Shown piece after piece: positions 16,028 to 24,603 of a stretch of 44,977 nucleotides of DNA. Position 1 is the stretch's first letter. Every line of letters starts with the position of its first letter. The position numbers and the translations under genes were made by a program. Under the pieces are notes generated by a model. The model did no database searches, was not told the origin of the DNA, and saw only the letters and a program-made list of their open reading frames with translations. Source of the stretch: CAYZAW01 sp964476505 (GTDB taxonomy: Bacteria; Bacillota; Clostridia; Christensenellales; CAG-138); contig CAYZAW010000012.1 of assembly GCA_964476505.1 (NCBI GenBank), forward strand, positions 1 through 44,977, written 5' to 3'.

Positions 16028-16948
16028 ATGGAACAAGCAGTAAAAACCAAGAAAAAGCGCTCCCGGTTGGTGATTCGGGAAACCCGCACGGCGTATCTGT
16101 GCCTGATTCCGGCGCTTATCGGCTTGGTGTTTATCACATATCTGCCGCTGGTGGGCGTGTTCGGCCTCAGCTTCTTCAAATGGAAGGGCGTAGGGGAACC
16201 CGTGTTCACCGGCTTGGGCAACTATATCCGCCTGTTTACCCAAGACCCGTATTTTAAAGACTCCATCAAGGTCACCATGTATTTTGCGCTGCTGTCTGTA
16301 GTGGGCAGTATGATCTACTCCTTGCTGGTGGCGATGCTGTTAAACAGAAAGATACCCGCCCGCGGGCTGTTCCGGGCAGTGTTCTATCTGCCCTATATCC
16401 TGCCTGCGGTGGCGGTTTACATTGGCTGGTCGTGGCTGTACGAAAGCAATTTCGGCCTGTTCAACTATATCCTGTCGCAACTGGGAATCAATAAGATCAT
16501 GTTCATTGCGGATTCCAAGCTGGTGGTGCCGTCGCTGGCGCTGATTGCCGTATGGCTGTCCGGCAACCTGATCGTTATCTTCTTGGCAGGGCTGCAAAAC
16601 GTGCCAAGGGTGTACCATGAGGCTGCCGAGATCGACGGTGCAAACGCGTGGCAACGCTTCTGGAACGTGACCATGCCCTGTATGACACCTATCATATTCT
16701 ATAATCTCTTGATGAGCCTCATTACCAACATGCAGGTTGTTACCCCCGCGCTGGCGCTGACCAACGGCGGCCCCGGCAATTCCTCCATGTTTATGACGTA
16801 CCTCATGTACCGGTACGCATTCCAAAGCCAGCAGTTGGGCTATGCCTGCGCCATCTCCTTTGTGTTCTTTATCCTGATCGCCATATTTACGGGCATATTG
16901 TTTGCAACGTCTAAAAGCTGGATCTTCTATGAAGGAGGCGAGGACTGA
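16028..16948 (+). CDS. Sugar ABC transporter permease, MalF/UgpA type
   Basis: First of two membrane subunits of the importer. It has six predicted helices after a basic N-terminus (KTKKKRSRLVIRETRTAYLCLIPALIG) and the cytoplasmic EAA loop contacting the ATPase: YHEAAEIDGANAWQRFWNVT. GAGG lies 7 bases before the ATG. The stop overlaps the start of the second permease by one base (TGATG). Length 306. Belongs to the carbohydrate uptake transporter-1 family. Confidence 0.95.
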   Translation: MEQAVKTKKKRSRLVIRETRTAYLCLIPALIGLVFITYLPLVGVFGLSFFKWKGVGEPVFTGLGNYIRLFTQDPYFKDSIKVTMYFALLSVVGSMIYSLLVAMLLNRKIPARGLFRAVFYLPYILPAVAVYIGWSWLYESNFGLFNYILSQLGINKIMFIADSKLVVPSLALIAVWLSGNLIVIFLAGLQNVPRVYHEAAEIDGANAWQRFWNVTMPCMTPIIFYNLLMSLITNMQVVTPALALTNGGPGNSSMFMTYLMYRYAFQSQQLGYACAISFVFFILIAIFTGILFATSKSWIFYEGGED

Positions 16949-17850
16949 TGGAAGCAAAGGCATACACCGCAGGAACGGTAACCGGGCGGAAGCCCAAGAC
17001 CTCCTTCAAAAGCCGGAAGAAGCAACAGCGTGTTGCGGACGTATTCTCCTTTCTGGCGCTGTTGATCTTAACGGCGTTGGTGCTGCTGCCCATCTGGTGG
17101 ATATTCCGCTCGTCCTTGATGACCAACGCGGAGCTGTACGCATGGCCGCCCTCCTTTATCCCAAGCCAGTGGCTGTTCTCCAATTATGCGGATACCATGG
17201 AGTACTTCCCGTTCTGGAAGTATCTTGGCAATACCATGACCATCATCGTGCCCTCGGTTGTAGCGGGAACGCTAACGGCAACGCTTTGCGGCTACGCCTT
17301 TGCCCGGCTGAAGTTTCCGGGTAAACGCCTGCTGTTTTCCCTTTGCGTGGGCTCCATGCTGCTGCCCACCATGGTAACGCTCATTCCGCTGTACATCATG
17401 TGGACGCGTGGCTTTGGCATGGCGGATACCTACTGGCCGCTGATTTTGCCGTACCTTTGCGGCGGCGGCGCGTTCAATATCTTTTTGATCCGGCAATTTG
17501 TGCGCACCATCCCAAGAGAGCTGGACGAGGCCGCCACCATCGACGGTGCGGGTAATATGCGGATACTTACCAGCATCATCGTGCCTGCCATCAAACCCGC
17601 TATGATCGTTGTGGCGCTGCTGCTGTTCATCACCATGTGGAACGACCTGTTGCAGCAAACGGTGTACATCAACTCGCAGGAGAAATTCACCATCGCCATG
17701 GGGCTGTCGCTGTTTCGCGGCTCGTTAAAGTCCGATTGGTCTAAGATCATGTGCGCAACGTGTATGGCGTTTATGCCCGGCGTGATATTCTATCTGATCG
17801 GCCAGCGGTATTTTATCGAAGGCATTACGCTTACCGGCATGAAGAACTAA
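16948..17850 (+). CDS. Sugar ABC transporter permease, MalG/UgpE type
   Basis: Second membrane subunit, 300 residues, six predicted helices, EAA loop LDEAATIDGAGNMRILTSIIVP. AAGGAGG in the end of the previous gene supplies the ribosome site and the ATG overlaps its stop, so the pair is translationally coupled. No ATP-binding subunit is encoded next to it; in Bacillota such importers usually share a MsmX/UgpC-type ATPase encoded elsewhere. Confidence 0.95.
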   Translation: MEAKAYTAGTVTGRKPKTSFKSRKKQQRVADVFSFLALLILTALVLLPIWWIFRSSLMTNAELYAWPPSFIPSQWLFSNYADTMEYFPFWKYLGNTMTIIVPSVVAGTLTATLCGYAFARLKFPGKRLLFSLCVGSMLLPTMVTLIPLYIMWTRGFGMADTYWPLILPYLCGGGAFNIFLIRQFVRTIPRELDEAATIDGAGNMRILTSIIVPAIKPAMIVVALLLFITMWNDLLQQTVYINSQEKFTIAMGLSLFRGSLKSDWSKIMCATCMAFMPGVIFYLIGQRYFIEGITLTGMKN

Positions 17851-17923
17851 CGGGAGAGTGTTAAAAAAATACTTAACGCATTTGGGTATTGCCACAATGG
17901 ACATGAGCCACTAGAATAGTACC

Positions 17924-18784
17924 ATGGGTTTATTTGAACGATTAAACAGAGCGCCCAAGGAGGATATTACAGAAGCGCCGCCGGAAAACGGTGTGCGGCG
18001 TTTCTTTTTCCTGCTGAAAACCCATTTCTGGAAGATCATCACGTTAAACATGCTGTTTGTGGCCTTTTCGCTTCCGGTGGTCACGCTGCCCGCCGCTCTT
18101 TGCGGCATGAACAGGGTCTGCGTGAAGCTGGTGCGGGAGGGCAACTGCTTTTTATGGCACGATTTCTGGAAGGAATTCAAATCCGAGATCATCAAAAGCC
18201 TGCCGATCGGCCTGCTGTATCTGCTGGAGCTGGCTGCGGCGTATTACAGCCTGAGCCTTAGCGTATCCAACGGCGGCGTATACGGCGTGATCTTCGGTGC
18301 GGTGGGGATACTGCTGCTGCTGGTGGTAACGGTAGGCGGCGGCTATGTGTTTGCCATGCTTGCCATGGTGCAGTTGACCAACCGGCAGATTCTTAGAAAC
18401 GCGGCGGCCTTGGCGGGGCTGGAAATGAAAAAAAGCTTGGCGATTTTAGGGCTAAGCATATTGTTTGCGGCAATTGGGCTGCTGCTGTATCCGTACAGCA
18501 CGCTCATCATGCCGTTTTTCTATTTTTCCGTACACGCGCTTGCCGTGATCACGGTAGCAAACGGAGCCATCCAAAAGCATATTGTGGCGCCCTTTGAGGC
18601 GGCACAGGCAGAAGAAGCCGGCGCGGCAGCAGATGCAGCGGCGGCTTTCGGCGCATGCGCAGCAGCAGCAAACGCAGCAGCAGCAAACGCGGCAGCAGCA
18701 AACGCAGCAGCAGCAAACGCGGCAGCAGCAAACGCAGCAGCAGAGGCAGCAGCAGCACGGGAAGGGCCCGGCGAAGGGGAATAG
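17924..18784 (+). CDS. YesL-family (DUF624) membrane protein with alanine/asparagine repeat tail
   Basis: DUF624 proteins accompany CUT1 sugar importers; their role is unknown. Residues 1-225 show the family pattern, with an N-terminal RFFFLLKTHFWKIITLNMLF and five or six helices. Residues 226-286 are a low-complexity tail: Ala-rich, with five exact AAAAN units at 246-270, encoded by a 15-bp tandem repeat (18659-18733). No good ribosome site is seen before ATG 17924 (upstream gaatagtacc), so translation may be weak. It lies 73 bases after the MalG-type gene and is the last gene before the terminator at 18802. The other plus-strand frames through the repeat are Gln/Ser-rich, so a former frameshift cannot be excluded. 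Confidence 0.82.
   Translation: MGLFERLNRAPKEDITEAPPENGVRRFFFLLKTHFWKIITLNMLFVAFSLPVVTLPAALCGMNRVCVKLVREGNCFLWHDFWKEFKSEIIKSLPIGLLYLLELAAAYYSLSLSVSNGGVYGVIFGAVGILLLLVVTVGGGYVFAMLAMVQLTNRQILRNAAALAGLEMKKSLAILGLSILFAAIGLLLYPYSTLIMPFFYFSVHALAVITVANGAIQKHIVAPFEAAQAEEAGAAADAAAAFGACAAAANAAAANAAAANAAAANAAAANAAAEAAAAREGPGEGE
18659..18733 (+). repeat. 15-bp tandem repeat, five units, in the YesL tail
   Basis: Five successive 15-bp units (pattern gcNgcagcagcaaac, shifted) differing only at a third codon position (gca/gcg). Such exact in-frame repeats change length by slipped replication. Confidence 0.9.
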
Positions 18785-18801
18785 CAATGGGTTTGCATTC
18801 C

Positions 18802-18827
18802 AAAGCGCCGGGAACGGCGCTTTTTTA
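18802..18827 (+). terminator. Terminator of the arabinoside import operon
   Basis: AAAGCGCCG (18802-18810), GGAA loop, CGGCGCTTTTTTATT (from 18815). A compact stem with a GNRA-type loop and strong U tract, 17 bases after the YesL stop. Confidence 0.93.
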
Positions 18828-18947
18828 TTACCCTTTGCAAAAAGAACCATGTTGATTTTCGGCGGCGTCTTTAAAAGGAGCCTGCCGGGGCGATCATAAA
18901 TAACAGATAGTGCTGCGGCGAACAAGCGGCGGCGGACAGGAGGCAAC

Positions 18948-20177
18948 ATGCAATTTTCAAAAAAAGCACAAAAATGCGGGGTTTCCCCTATGCGCAAATT
19001 CCATCCCTATCAAATGGCGGCGGCAGATAGGGGGGTCACGGTGTACCATTTGAACATTGGGCAGCCGGATATCGTTACCCCCAAGGCGTACTTCGATGCA
19101 ATCAGGAACTTCTCCCAGCCGGTGCTGGAGTACGCTCCCTCGCAGGGTGTACCGGCGCTGATTCAGGCGGTGCAGCGGTATTATGCGAAGATCGGCATGG
19201 ACTATAGCGAGGCAGATATCTATATTACCAGCGGCGGCAGCGAGGCGCTGTCTATCCTGATGCTTTGCATCTTAGACGAGGGCAGCGAGGTCATCGTACC
19301 GGAGCCCTTTTACCCCAACTATTCCACCTTCATCCAAGGGGCAGGCGGGGTCATTCGCCCGCTATCCACCTCCCCGGAGGATGGATACGACTATGTAAAG
19401 CCGGAGGCGATGGAGGCGCTCATCAACGATAAAACGCGGGCCATCTTATTGACGAACCCCGGCAACCCAACGGGCACGGTGCATACAAAGGAGCAGCTTC
19501 GTCCCATCATGGAGCTGGCAAAAAAGCATGACCTGTTTGTGATAGGCGACGAGGGTTACCGCGAATTTGCCTACGGCAGCGAGCAGCCTGCAAGCGTTGG
19601 AGAGTTTCCGGAGCTTGCACAAAACGCCGTCATCATCGATTCCGCGTCCAAGCGTTTCTCCGCCTGCGGAGCGCGTATCGGCGCGCTGATCACAAAAAAT
19701 CAGGAGCTGCAGCGGCTTGTGATGAAGTTCTGCCAAGGCCGTCTTTCCGTTGCTACCCTGGATCAACTGGCGGCTGCGGCGCTGTTCGAGGTGGAGCCCT
19801 CGTATTTTACCGCCGTGCGGGAGGAATACAAGCTGCGCCGGAACACGGTGTATGAGGCGCTGAAGAAAATGCCCGGCGTGGTATGCCAAGAGCCCAAGGG
19901 CGCGTTCTATATGATGGCAAAGCTGCCGATCGACGATACGGACGCCTTTCAGCGGTGGCTGTTAACGGACTTTTCCAACCGCGGCGAAACGGTGATGTTC
20001 GCTCCCGGCGAAAGCTTTTACGCGACCCCCGGCGCAGGGCGGGACGAGATTCGCATTGCCTACGTGCTCAAGCGGGAAGATCTGAGCCGGGCGATGGAGC
20101 TTCTGGCGCTGGGCGTTGCCGCCTATCAGAGCAGGCAGAGGAATGAAAAAACGAAGAGGATGGCGGCTGCATACTAA
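18948..20177 (+). CDS. PLP-dependent class I/II aminotransferase (aspartate aminotransferase-like)
   Basis: Transfers an amino group between an amino acid and a 2-oxo acid with pyridoxal phosphate. Visible landmarks: HLNIGQPDIVTP near the N-terminus, ITSGGSEAL (cofactor phosphate loop), LLTNPGNPTGTVH, the Asp/Tyr cofactor contacts in VIGDEGYREF, and the Schiff-base Lys in IDSASKRFSACGARIG; the substrate-carboxylate Arg is in DEIRIAYVL. Length 409. GGAGG lies 4 bases before the ATG. The substrate cannot be assigned; the N-terminus (SPMRKFHPYQMAAADRG) is typical of the Bacillota group annotated as aspartate aminotransferase. Stands alone. Confidence 0.94.
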   Translation: MQFSKKAQKCGVSPMRKFHPYQMAAADRGVTVYHLNIGQPDIVTPKAYFDAIRNFSQPVLEYAPSQGVPALIQAVQRYYAKIGMDYSEADIYITSGGSEALSILMLCILDEGSEVIVPEPFYPNYSTFIQGAGGVIRPLSTSPEDGYDYVKPEAMEALINDKTRAILLTNPGNPTGTVHTKEQLRPIMELAKKHDLFVIGDEGYREFAYGSEQPASVGEFPELAQNAVIIDSASKRFSACGARIGALITKNQELQRLVMKFCQGRLSVATLDQLAAAALFEVEPSYFTAVREEYKLRRNTVYEALKKMPGVVCQEPKGAFYMMAKLPIDDTDAFQRWLLTDFSNRGETVMFAPGESFYATPGAGRDEIRIAYVLKREDLSRAMELLALGVAAYQSRQRNEKTKRMAAAY

Positions 20178-20244
20178 AATAGAAGCTTTTTCCCCTAAAT
20201 TTCGCATTTTCCGCGAATCACCCGATTATTCGGGGAGAATCCGG

Positions 20245-20272
20245 TTGCGTTATAGTCGGTTTGTGATAAACT
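20245..20272 (+). promoter_or_regulatory. Promoter of the pseudo-receiver gene
   Basis: TTGCGT (20245-20250), 16 bases, TAAACT (20267-20272), 33 bases before the ATG. A small CCCGA-ttat-TCGGG stem lies upstream at 20221-20234. Confidence 0.5.
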
Positions 20273-20305
20273 AAATGCTGGGAGAATGTGAAAAGGGGTG
20301 TTGGA

Positions 20306-21082
20306 ATGGGAAACAAGGGGACTGTTTTGCTGTTCGGCTCCACTACCTCAGAGGTGTTGTTTGATATCCAGCGGGCGGTGGAAACAGCAGGGTATACACT
20401 GCGATTATTAAGCTGTAAGCGTGTAACGCTTGTAACGAATTTAGACTGCAACGCCGTGCAGGTGCTGTTGCTATATTTGGAAAACATCGAGCGGCATCAT
20501 TACGACATGATCATGGACGTTTTAAAAAGCGAGGCCTTCAAAGCGGTGCCCGCCATCGTGATCGGTCGTTCGGAGGAATGCCAGGAGCTTATGGACTTCA
20601 TCACCATGCAGGACGTGACACAGCTGGCGCGGCCTACCTCCATTCCGGAGATCATGCGTACGGTGGAGCAAAAAATGGAACAGCGGCGCGAAGCGCTGAT
20701 ACGCATTACAAAGGACTTTAGAAAAACGGTTTGGATCGTAGACAGCGACCCCAAAATGCTGACGCTGATTCGCGGGTTCTTGGCAAACGATTATCAGGTG
20801 CGCTCGTTTTTTTCCAATGCGCAGCTGTATTCCGCACTGCGCGAAGCCAGACCAACGCTAATCGTTGCCAACTATCAAATGCCGGGCTCTTTAGGCAACG
20901 ACATGATCGACGCCATGCGCAGCATAGACGGCTCCGGGGATGTGCCTGTGGTATTTACGGCAACCAGCAAGGAACGGCTGTACGCCGAGGCTACCTTGCC
21001 CGTAAAACCCGTGGGCTTTGTGGCAAAGCCCGTAACCAAGCGGCAGATGCTGGACGTTGTGATGACGGCTATCGGTAAGTGA
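20306..21082 (+). CDS. Tandem degenerate response-regulator receiver protein, no output domain
   Basis: A 258-residue protein. Residues 141-256 form a receiver domain: VWIVDSDPKML (acidic pocket), VVFTATSK (Thr218) and FVAKPVTK (Lys241) are kept, but the phosphate-accepting Asp is Asn189 in LIVANYQMPG. Residues 6-125 look like a second, more worn receiver fold: the Asp position holds LLLYLEN and the conserved Lys-Pro is Arg-Pro (LARPTS). No DNA-binding or enzymatic output domain follows. It therefore probably signals by binding, without phosphorylation. The start is ATG 20306 after AAAGGGGTG; a GTG at 20288 is too close to its GGAG. Partner kinase or target is not in the window. Confidence 0.8.
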   Translation: MGNKGTVLLFGSTTSEVLFDIQRAVETAGYTLRLLSCKRVTLVTNLDCNAVQVLLLYLENIERHHYDMIMDVLKSEAFKAVPAIVIGRSEECQELMDFITMQDVTQLARPTSIPEIMRTVEQKMEQRREALIRITKDFRKTVWIVDSDPKMLTLIRGFLANDYQVRSFFSNAQLYSALREARPTLIVANYQMPGSLGNDMIDAMRSIDGSGDVPVVFTATSKERLYAEATLPVKPVGFVAKPVTKRQMLDVVMTAIGK

Positions 21083-21173
21083 CCGGCCGGCATACGGCGC
21101 GTCATTTTCGTTGACCGCTGCAGCACATAAGCGGCGGGTATCTAATAAAACCATATTACACAGGAGAATAGGC

Positions 21174-22238
21174 ATGGAACAGAAAAAGTACGCAATCGCA
21201 TGCCCTACCAGCATGGGTGTGCGCATCACACCGGTTGACCGTCAGCCGGTGCACACCAGCAATATGTTTTATATGCAGAGCACCAGTGCGGAAACCAATG
21301 TGCTAAACATTGCCGCCTCCTTGGGAAGCCCGTGCTTGGCGCTGACCAAATTCGTGGAGGGCAGCCCGGTTTCCGCCTTTTTAAAGGGGGAGCTCAGGCG
21401 GCGCGGCATTGCCTTTGAAGGGGCGGATGCGCCGCAGGGCGGGCCTTGGGGATACCGGCATCAGTTCAACATCGCGGACAGCGGCTTTGGCCTTCGCGGC
21501 CCCCGCGTTTGGAACGACCGCGCCGGAGAGGTGGGTAAAACGCTATCCGTTGAGGCGTTCGACCTTCCGCGTATCTTCGGGGAGGAGGGCGTGGAAATAC
21601 TGCACATTTCCGGCCTGATCGCGGCGCTGTCTCCTGAAACGGCGGCGTTCTGCCTTGCGCTTATGCAGACGGCAAAAGCCTACGGCACAAAGATATCCTT
21701 TGATTTGAATTACCGCGCCACCTTCTGGAAAGGGCGGGAGGCGGCGCTATCGCAAGTGTTTAGAGAGATCGCGGCGGCTTCGGACATTTTGGTGGGCAAC
21801 GAGGAGGATTTTCAGCTGGCACTGGGGCTTACCGGCCCCGAAGCGGGTGGAAAAGACCTTGCCTCCAAGCTGGAGGGCTTCCGCTCCATGATCGATACGG
21901 CAAAAGCAAGCTATCCTAACGTGCGGCTGTTTGCCACCACGCTCAGGCAGGTGGTCAGCGCCAACGAGCATCTGTGGGGCGCGGTGGCGTCCACCGGAGA
22001 CGATTGGTTTACGGAGCCGCCACGAAGCATCCCGGTGCTGGATCGCATCGGCGGGGGCGATGCATTTACGGGCGGCCTTCTTTACGGTGTGCATCGGGGC
22101 TGGGAGCCGGAAAAAAGCATGCGCTTTGGCTGGGCCTGCGGCGCGATGGCGGCGGCAACACTGGACGATTATGCCTCTCCTGCGGACGAAGCGCAGGTGT
22201 GGGCGGTCTATGAAGGAAATGCGAGGGTACAGCGATGA
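21174..22238 (+). CDS. PfkB-family sugar kinase (2-keto-3-deoxygluconate kinase-like)
   Basis: A ribokinase-fold kinase of 354 residues. The C-terminal catalytic signature is DRIGGGDAFTGGLLYG (catalytic Asp in GGGDAF); the N-terminal part has a sugar-binding pattern (AETNVLNIAASLG, ISFDLNYRATFW) as in KdgK-like proteins. The likely substrate is a keto-deoxy sugar acid or gluconate, not provable here. ATG 21174 is chosen for GGAG 7 bases upstream; the frame is open to 21111. Its stop overlaps the start of 6-phosphogluconate dehydrogenase (ATGA), so the two are co-expressed. Confidence 0.9.
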   Translation: MEQKKYAIACPTSMGVRITPVDRQPVHTSNMFYMQSTSAETNVLNIAASLGSPCLALTKFVEGSPVSAFLKGELRRRGIAFEGADAPQGGPWGYRHQFNIADSGFGLRGPRVWNDRAGEVGKTLSVEAFDLPRIFGEEGVEILHISGLIAALSPETAAFCLALMQTAKAYGTKISFDLNYRATFWKGREAALSQVFREIAAASDILVGNEEDFQLALGLTGPEAGGKDLASKLEGFRSMIDTAKASYPNVRLFATTLRQVVSANEHLWGAVASTGDDWFTEPPRSIPVLDRIGGGDAFTGGLLYGVHRGWEPEKSMRFGWACGAMAAATLDDYASPADEAQVWAVYEGNARVQR

Positions 22239-23686
22239 AACAGGCGGATATCGGCTTGATAGGTCTTGCGGTCATGGGGGAAAACCTCGTGATGAACATG
22301 GAGGATAAGGGCTTTACCGTGGCGGTGTACAACCGCACGCAGGAAAAGGTGCAGCGCTTTGTGAACGGACGCGCCAAGGGGAAGAACATCATAGGCTGCC
22401 ACTCCTTGGAGGAGATGAAAAACACCCTGTCCGCGCCGCGCAAGGTAATGCTGATGGTAAAGGCCGGGCAGGCGGTGGACGATTTGATCGAGCAGCTGCT
22501 GCTTTTGCTGGAGCCGGGCGATGTGATCATTGACGGCGGCAACAGTCATTTTCCGGATACCGTGAGGCGCACGGCATATGTGGAGGAAAAAGGCCTGCTT
22601 TATATCGGCACGGGCGTTTCCGGCGGGGAGGAAGGAGCGCTTCTTGGCCCCTCCATGATGCCCGGCGGTTCCGCTGCCGCGTGGCCGTTGGTAAAGCCCA
22701 TCTTTCAGGCGATTTGCGCCAAGGTGGAGGACGGCAGCCCTTGCTGCGACTGGGTAGGGGAAAACGGCGCGGGGCATTTTGTGAAGATGGTGCATAACGG
22801 CATCGAGTACGGGGATATGCAGCTGATTTGCGAGGCGTACCAGTTCCTGCGGGACGTGCTGGGAATGGACGCGGACGCACTGCATGAGGTGTTTGGCGCG
22901 TGGAACAAAACGGAGCTGAACAGTTATTTGATCGAGATCACGCGAGACATATTCGGTTATCGGGACGAATCCGGTGCGCCCGTGGTGGAACAGATATTGG
23001 ATACCGCCGGGCAAAAGGGTACCGGCAAGTGGACGGGCATCGCAGCGCTGGAGGAGGGCGTGCCGTTAACCTTGATCGGCGAAGCAGTATTTTCCAGATG
23101 CCTTTCCGCCATGCAGGAAGAACGGGTGGCGGCGGCAAAGGTGTTCCCGCATGATACGCCCGCGTTTAACGGCAACAAAGCGACGCTTGTGGAGGACGTG
23201 CGAAAAGCGCTGTATGCCAGCAAAATCATTTCCTACGCGCAGGGGTATACGCTTTTACGGGCGGCGGCAAAGACCTACGGCTGGCATTTGAATTACGGTG
23301 GCATTGCGTTGATGTGGCGGGGCGGCTGTATCATACGTTCCGTGTTTCTAGGAAAGATCAAGGAAGCGTACGATAACGATCCGGATTTAGAGAATCTGCT
23401 GTTAGACCCGTATTTTTCGCAAACCGTTAAAACGCTTATCCCGGCGTGGCGCAATGTTTGCGCAGAGGCGATTCGCTTTGGCGTGCCCATGCCCGCATTT
23501 ACCGCGGCGCTCAGTTATTTTGACGGTTATACCACACAGCGCCTGCCCGCCAATTTGCTGCAAGCCCAGCGGGATTACTTCGGCGCACATACTTATGAAC
23601 GGCTGGACGCGCCCCGGGGGCAGTTTTTCCACACCAACTGGACGGGAAAAGGCGGCGATACCGCCGCCACCACATATAACGCGTAG
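22235..23686 (+). CDS. gndA: 6-phosphogluconate dehydrogenase, decarboxylating, long form
   Basis: Oxidises 6-phosphogluconate to ribulose 5-phosphate with CO2 release, making NADPH. The Rossmann motif is GLIGLAVMGENLVMNM; GGNSHFPDT, the substrate signature TGVSGGEEGALLGPSMMPGG and the catalytic FVKMVHNGIEYGDMQL (Lys, His-Asn, Glu) are intact; the C-terminal swapped tail is present. At 483 residues it is the long, usually NADP-dependent form. It overlaps the PfkB kinase by 4 bases and is followed by a strong terminator. The coupling suggests that the kinase feeds a related sugar-acid pathway. Confidence 0.97.
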   Translation: MKQADIGLIGLAVMGENLVMNMEDKGFTVAVYNRTQEKVQRFVNGRAKGKNIIGCHSLEEMKNTLSAPRKVMLMVKAGQAVDDLIEQLLLLLEPGDVIIDGGNSHFPDTVRRTAYVEEKGLLYIGTGVSGGEEGALLGPSMMPGGSAAAWPLVKPIFQAICAKVEDGSPCCDWVGENGAGHFVKMVHNGIEYGDMQLICEAYQFLRDVLGMDADALHEVFGAWNKTELNSYLIEITRDIFGYRDESGAPVVEQILDTAGQKGTGKWTGIAALEEGVPLTLIGEAVFSRCLSAMQEERVAAAKVFPHDTPAFNGNKATLVEDVRKALYASKIISYAQGYTLLRAAAKTYGWHLNYGGIALMWRGGCIIRSVFLGKIKEAYDNDPDLENLLLDPYFSQTVKTLIPAWRNVCAEAIRFGVPMPAFTAALSYFDGYTTQRLPANLLQAQRDYFGAHTYERLDAPRGQFFHTNWTGKGGDTAATTYNA

Positions 23687-23688
23687 TA

Positions 23689-23731
23689 AAAAACAACGGC
23701 AAGGCGGTGATGTGCCTTGCCGTTGTTTTTA
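23689..23731. terminator. Bidirectional terminator between gndA and the ZIP gene
   Basis: AAAACAACGGCAAGGC pairs with GCCTTGCCGTTGTTTT around an 8-base loop (arms about 23690-23705 and 23714-23729). T runs on both strands serve the two convergent genes. Confidence 0.95.
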
Positions 23732-23751
23732 TATAACGAACAAGCCGGGTA

Positions 23752-24540
23752 TCAGCCAAGCGCGATGTCTAATATCATCATCAGCACAAACCCAAGCGCC
23801 ACGCCGATGGTGCCGATGTTGGAATGTCCGCCTGCCTGTGCGTCGGGTATCAATTCCTCTACCACCACATAGATCATTGCGCCTGCCGCAAACGCGAGGA
23901 TGAACGGCAGCACAGGCGTGATGAGGGAGGTCAGCAATATGGTAAGCACCGCGCCCACTGGCTCCACAATGCCGGAAAGCACGCCGTAACGGAAGGACTT
24001 GCGCTTGGTTAAGCCGGAGGCCACCAGCGGCATGGAAATGATCGCACCCTCGGGAAAGTTTTGAATGGCGATGCCGATGGCAAGGGCAAACGCGCCCGCG
24101 GTGGTGATCAGCTCCTTACCCGTTAATAGCCCTGCCAGCACCACGCCTACCGCCATGCCCTCGGGGATGTTGTGCAGGGTGACCGCCAGCACCAGCATAA
24201 GGGAGTTGCCAAGCCCACGGGATTTTCCCTCGGGCTTGTCCGCTGTTACGTGCAGGTGGGGGATGATGGTATCCAGCAGCAGTAAAAAGCCGATACCGCA
24301 TGAAAAGCCCAGCGCCGCAGGCAGCCACGGAATGCTGCCCGCATCTGTCGCCATGGTGATGGAGGGAATCAAAAGCGACCACACGGAGGCTGCAAGCATC
24401 ACGCCCGAGGCAAAGCCGGAAAGCGCCCTTTGCAGCGTGCGGTTCATTTCCTTTTTCACGAAAAACACGGTGCCCGCTCCCAATGCCGTGCCTAAAAACG
24501 GAATAACAACGCCCACGACCACCTTTGCGATATTGCTCAT
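23752..24540 (-). CDS. ZIP-family metal transporter
   Basis: Imports Zn2+ or related divalent metals across the cytoplasmic membrane. It has eight predicted helices in 262 residues. The metal sites of the family are visible in helix 4 (VTLHNIPEGMAVG) and helix 5 (IQNFPEGAIISM; Gln-Asn in place of the usual His-Asn), and PHLH lies in the loop before helix 4. ATG 24540 has GGAG about 8 bases upstream. A monocistronic gene ending in the shared terminator with gndA. Confidence 0.94.
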   Translation of the reverse strand: MSNIAKVVVGVVIPFLGTALGAGTVFFVKKEMNRTLQRALSGFASGVMLAASVWSLLIPSITMATDAGSIPWLPAALGFSCGIGFLLLLDTIIPHLHVTADKPEGKSRGLGNSLMLVLAVTLHNIPEGMAVGVVLAGLLTGKELITTAGAFALAIGIAIQNFPEGAIISMPLVASGLTKRKSFRYGVLSGIVEPVGAVLTILLTSLITPVLPFILAFAAGAMIYVVVEELIPDAQAGGHSNIGTIGVALGFVLMMILDIALG

Positions 24541-24603
24541 ACCCCAGTCTCCTTTTTACATGATCCGTTCTTATATATCTTAACACGGATGACAGAACTA
24601 AAA

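Noticed and set aside
18520..18997. Cys-rich and Ala-rich frames opposite the YesL tail
   Set aside because: They are reading-frame images of the 15-bp tandem repeat (CAG/GCA on the other strand) and have no start signal.
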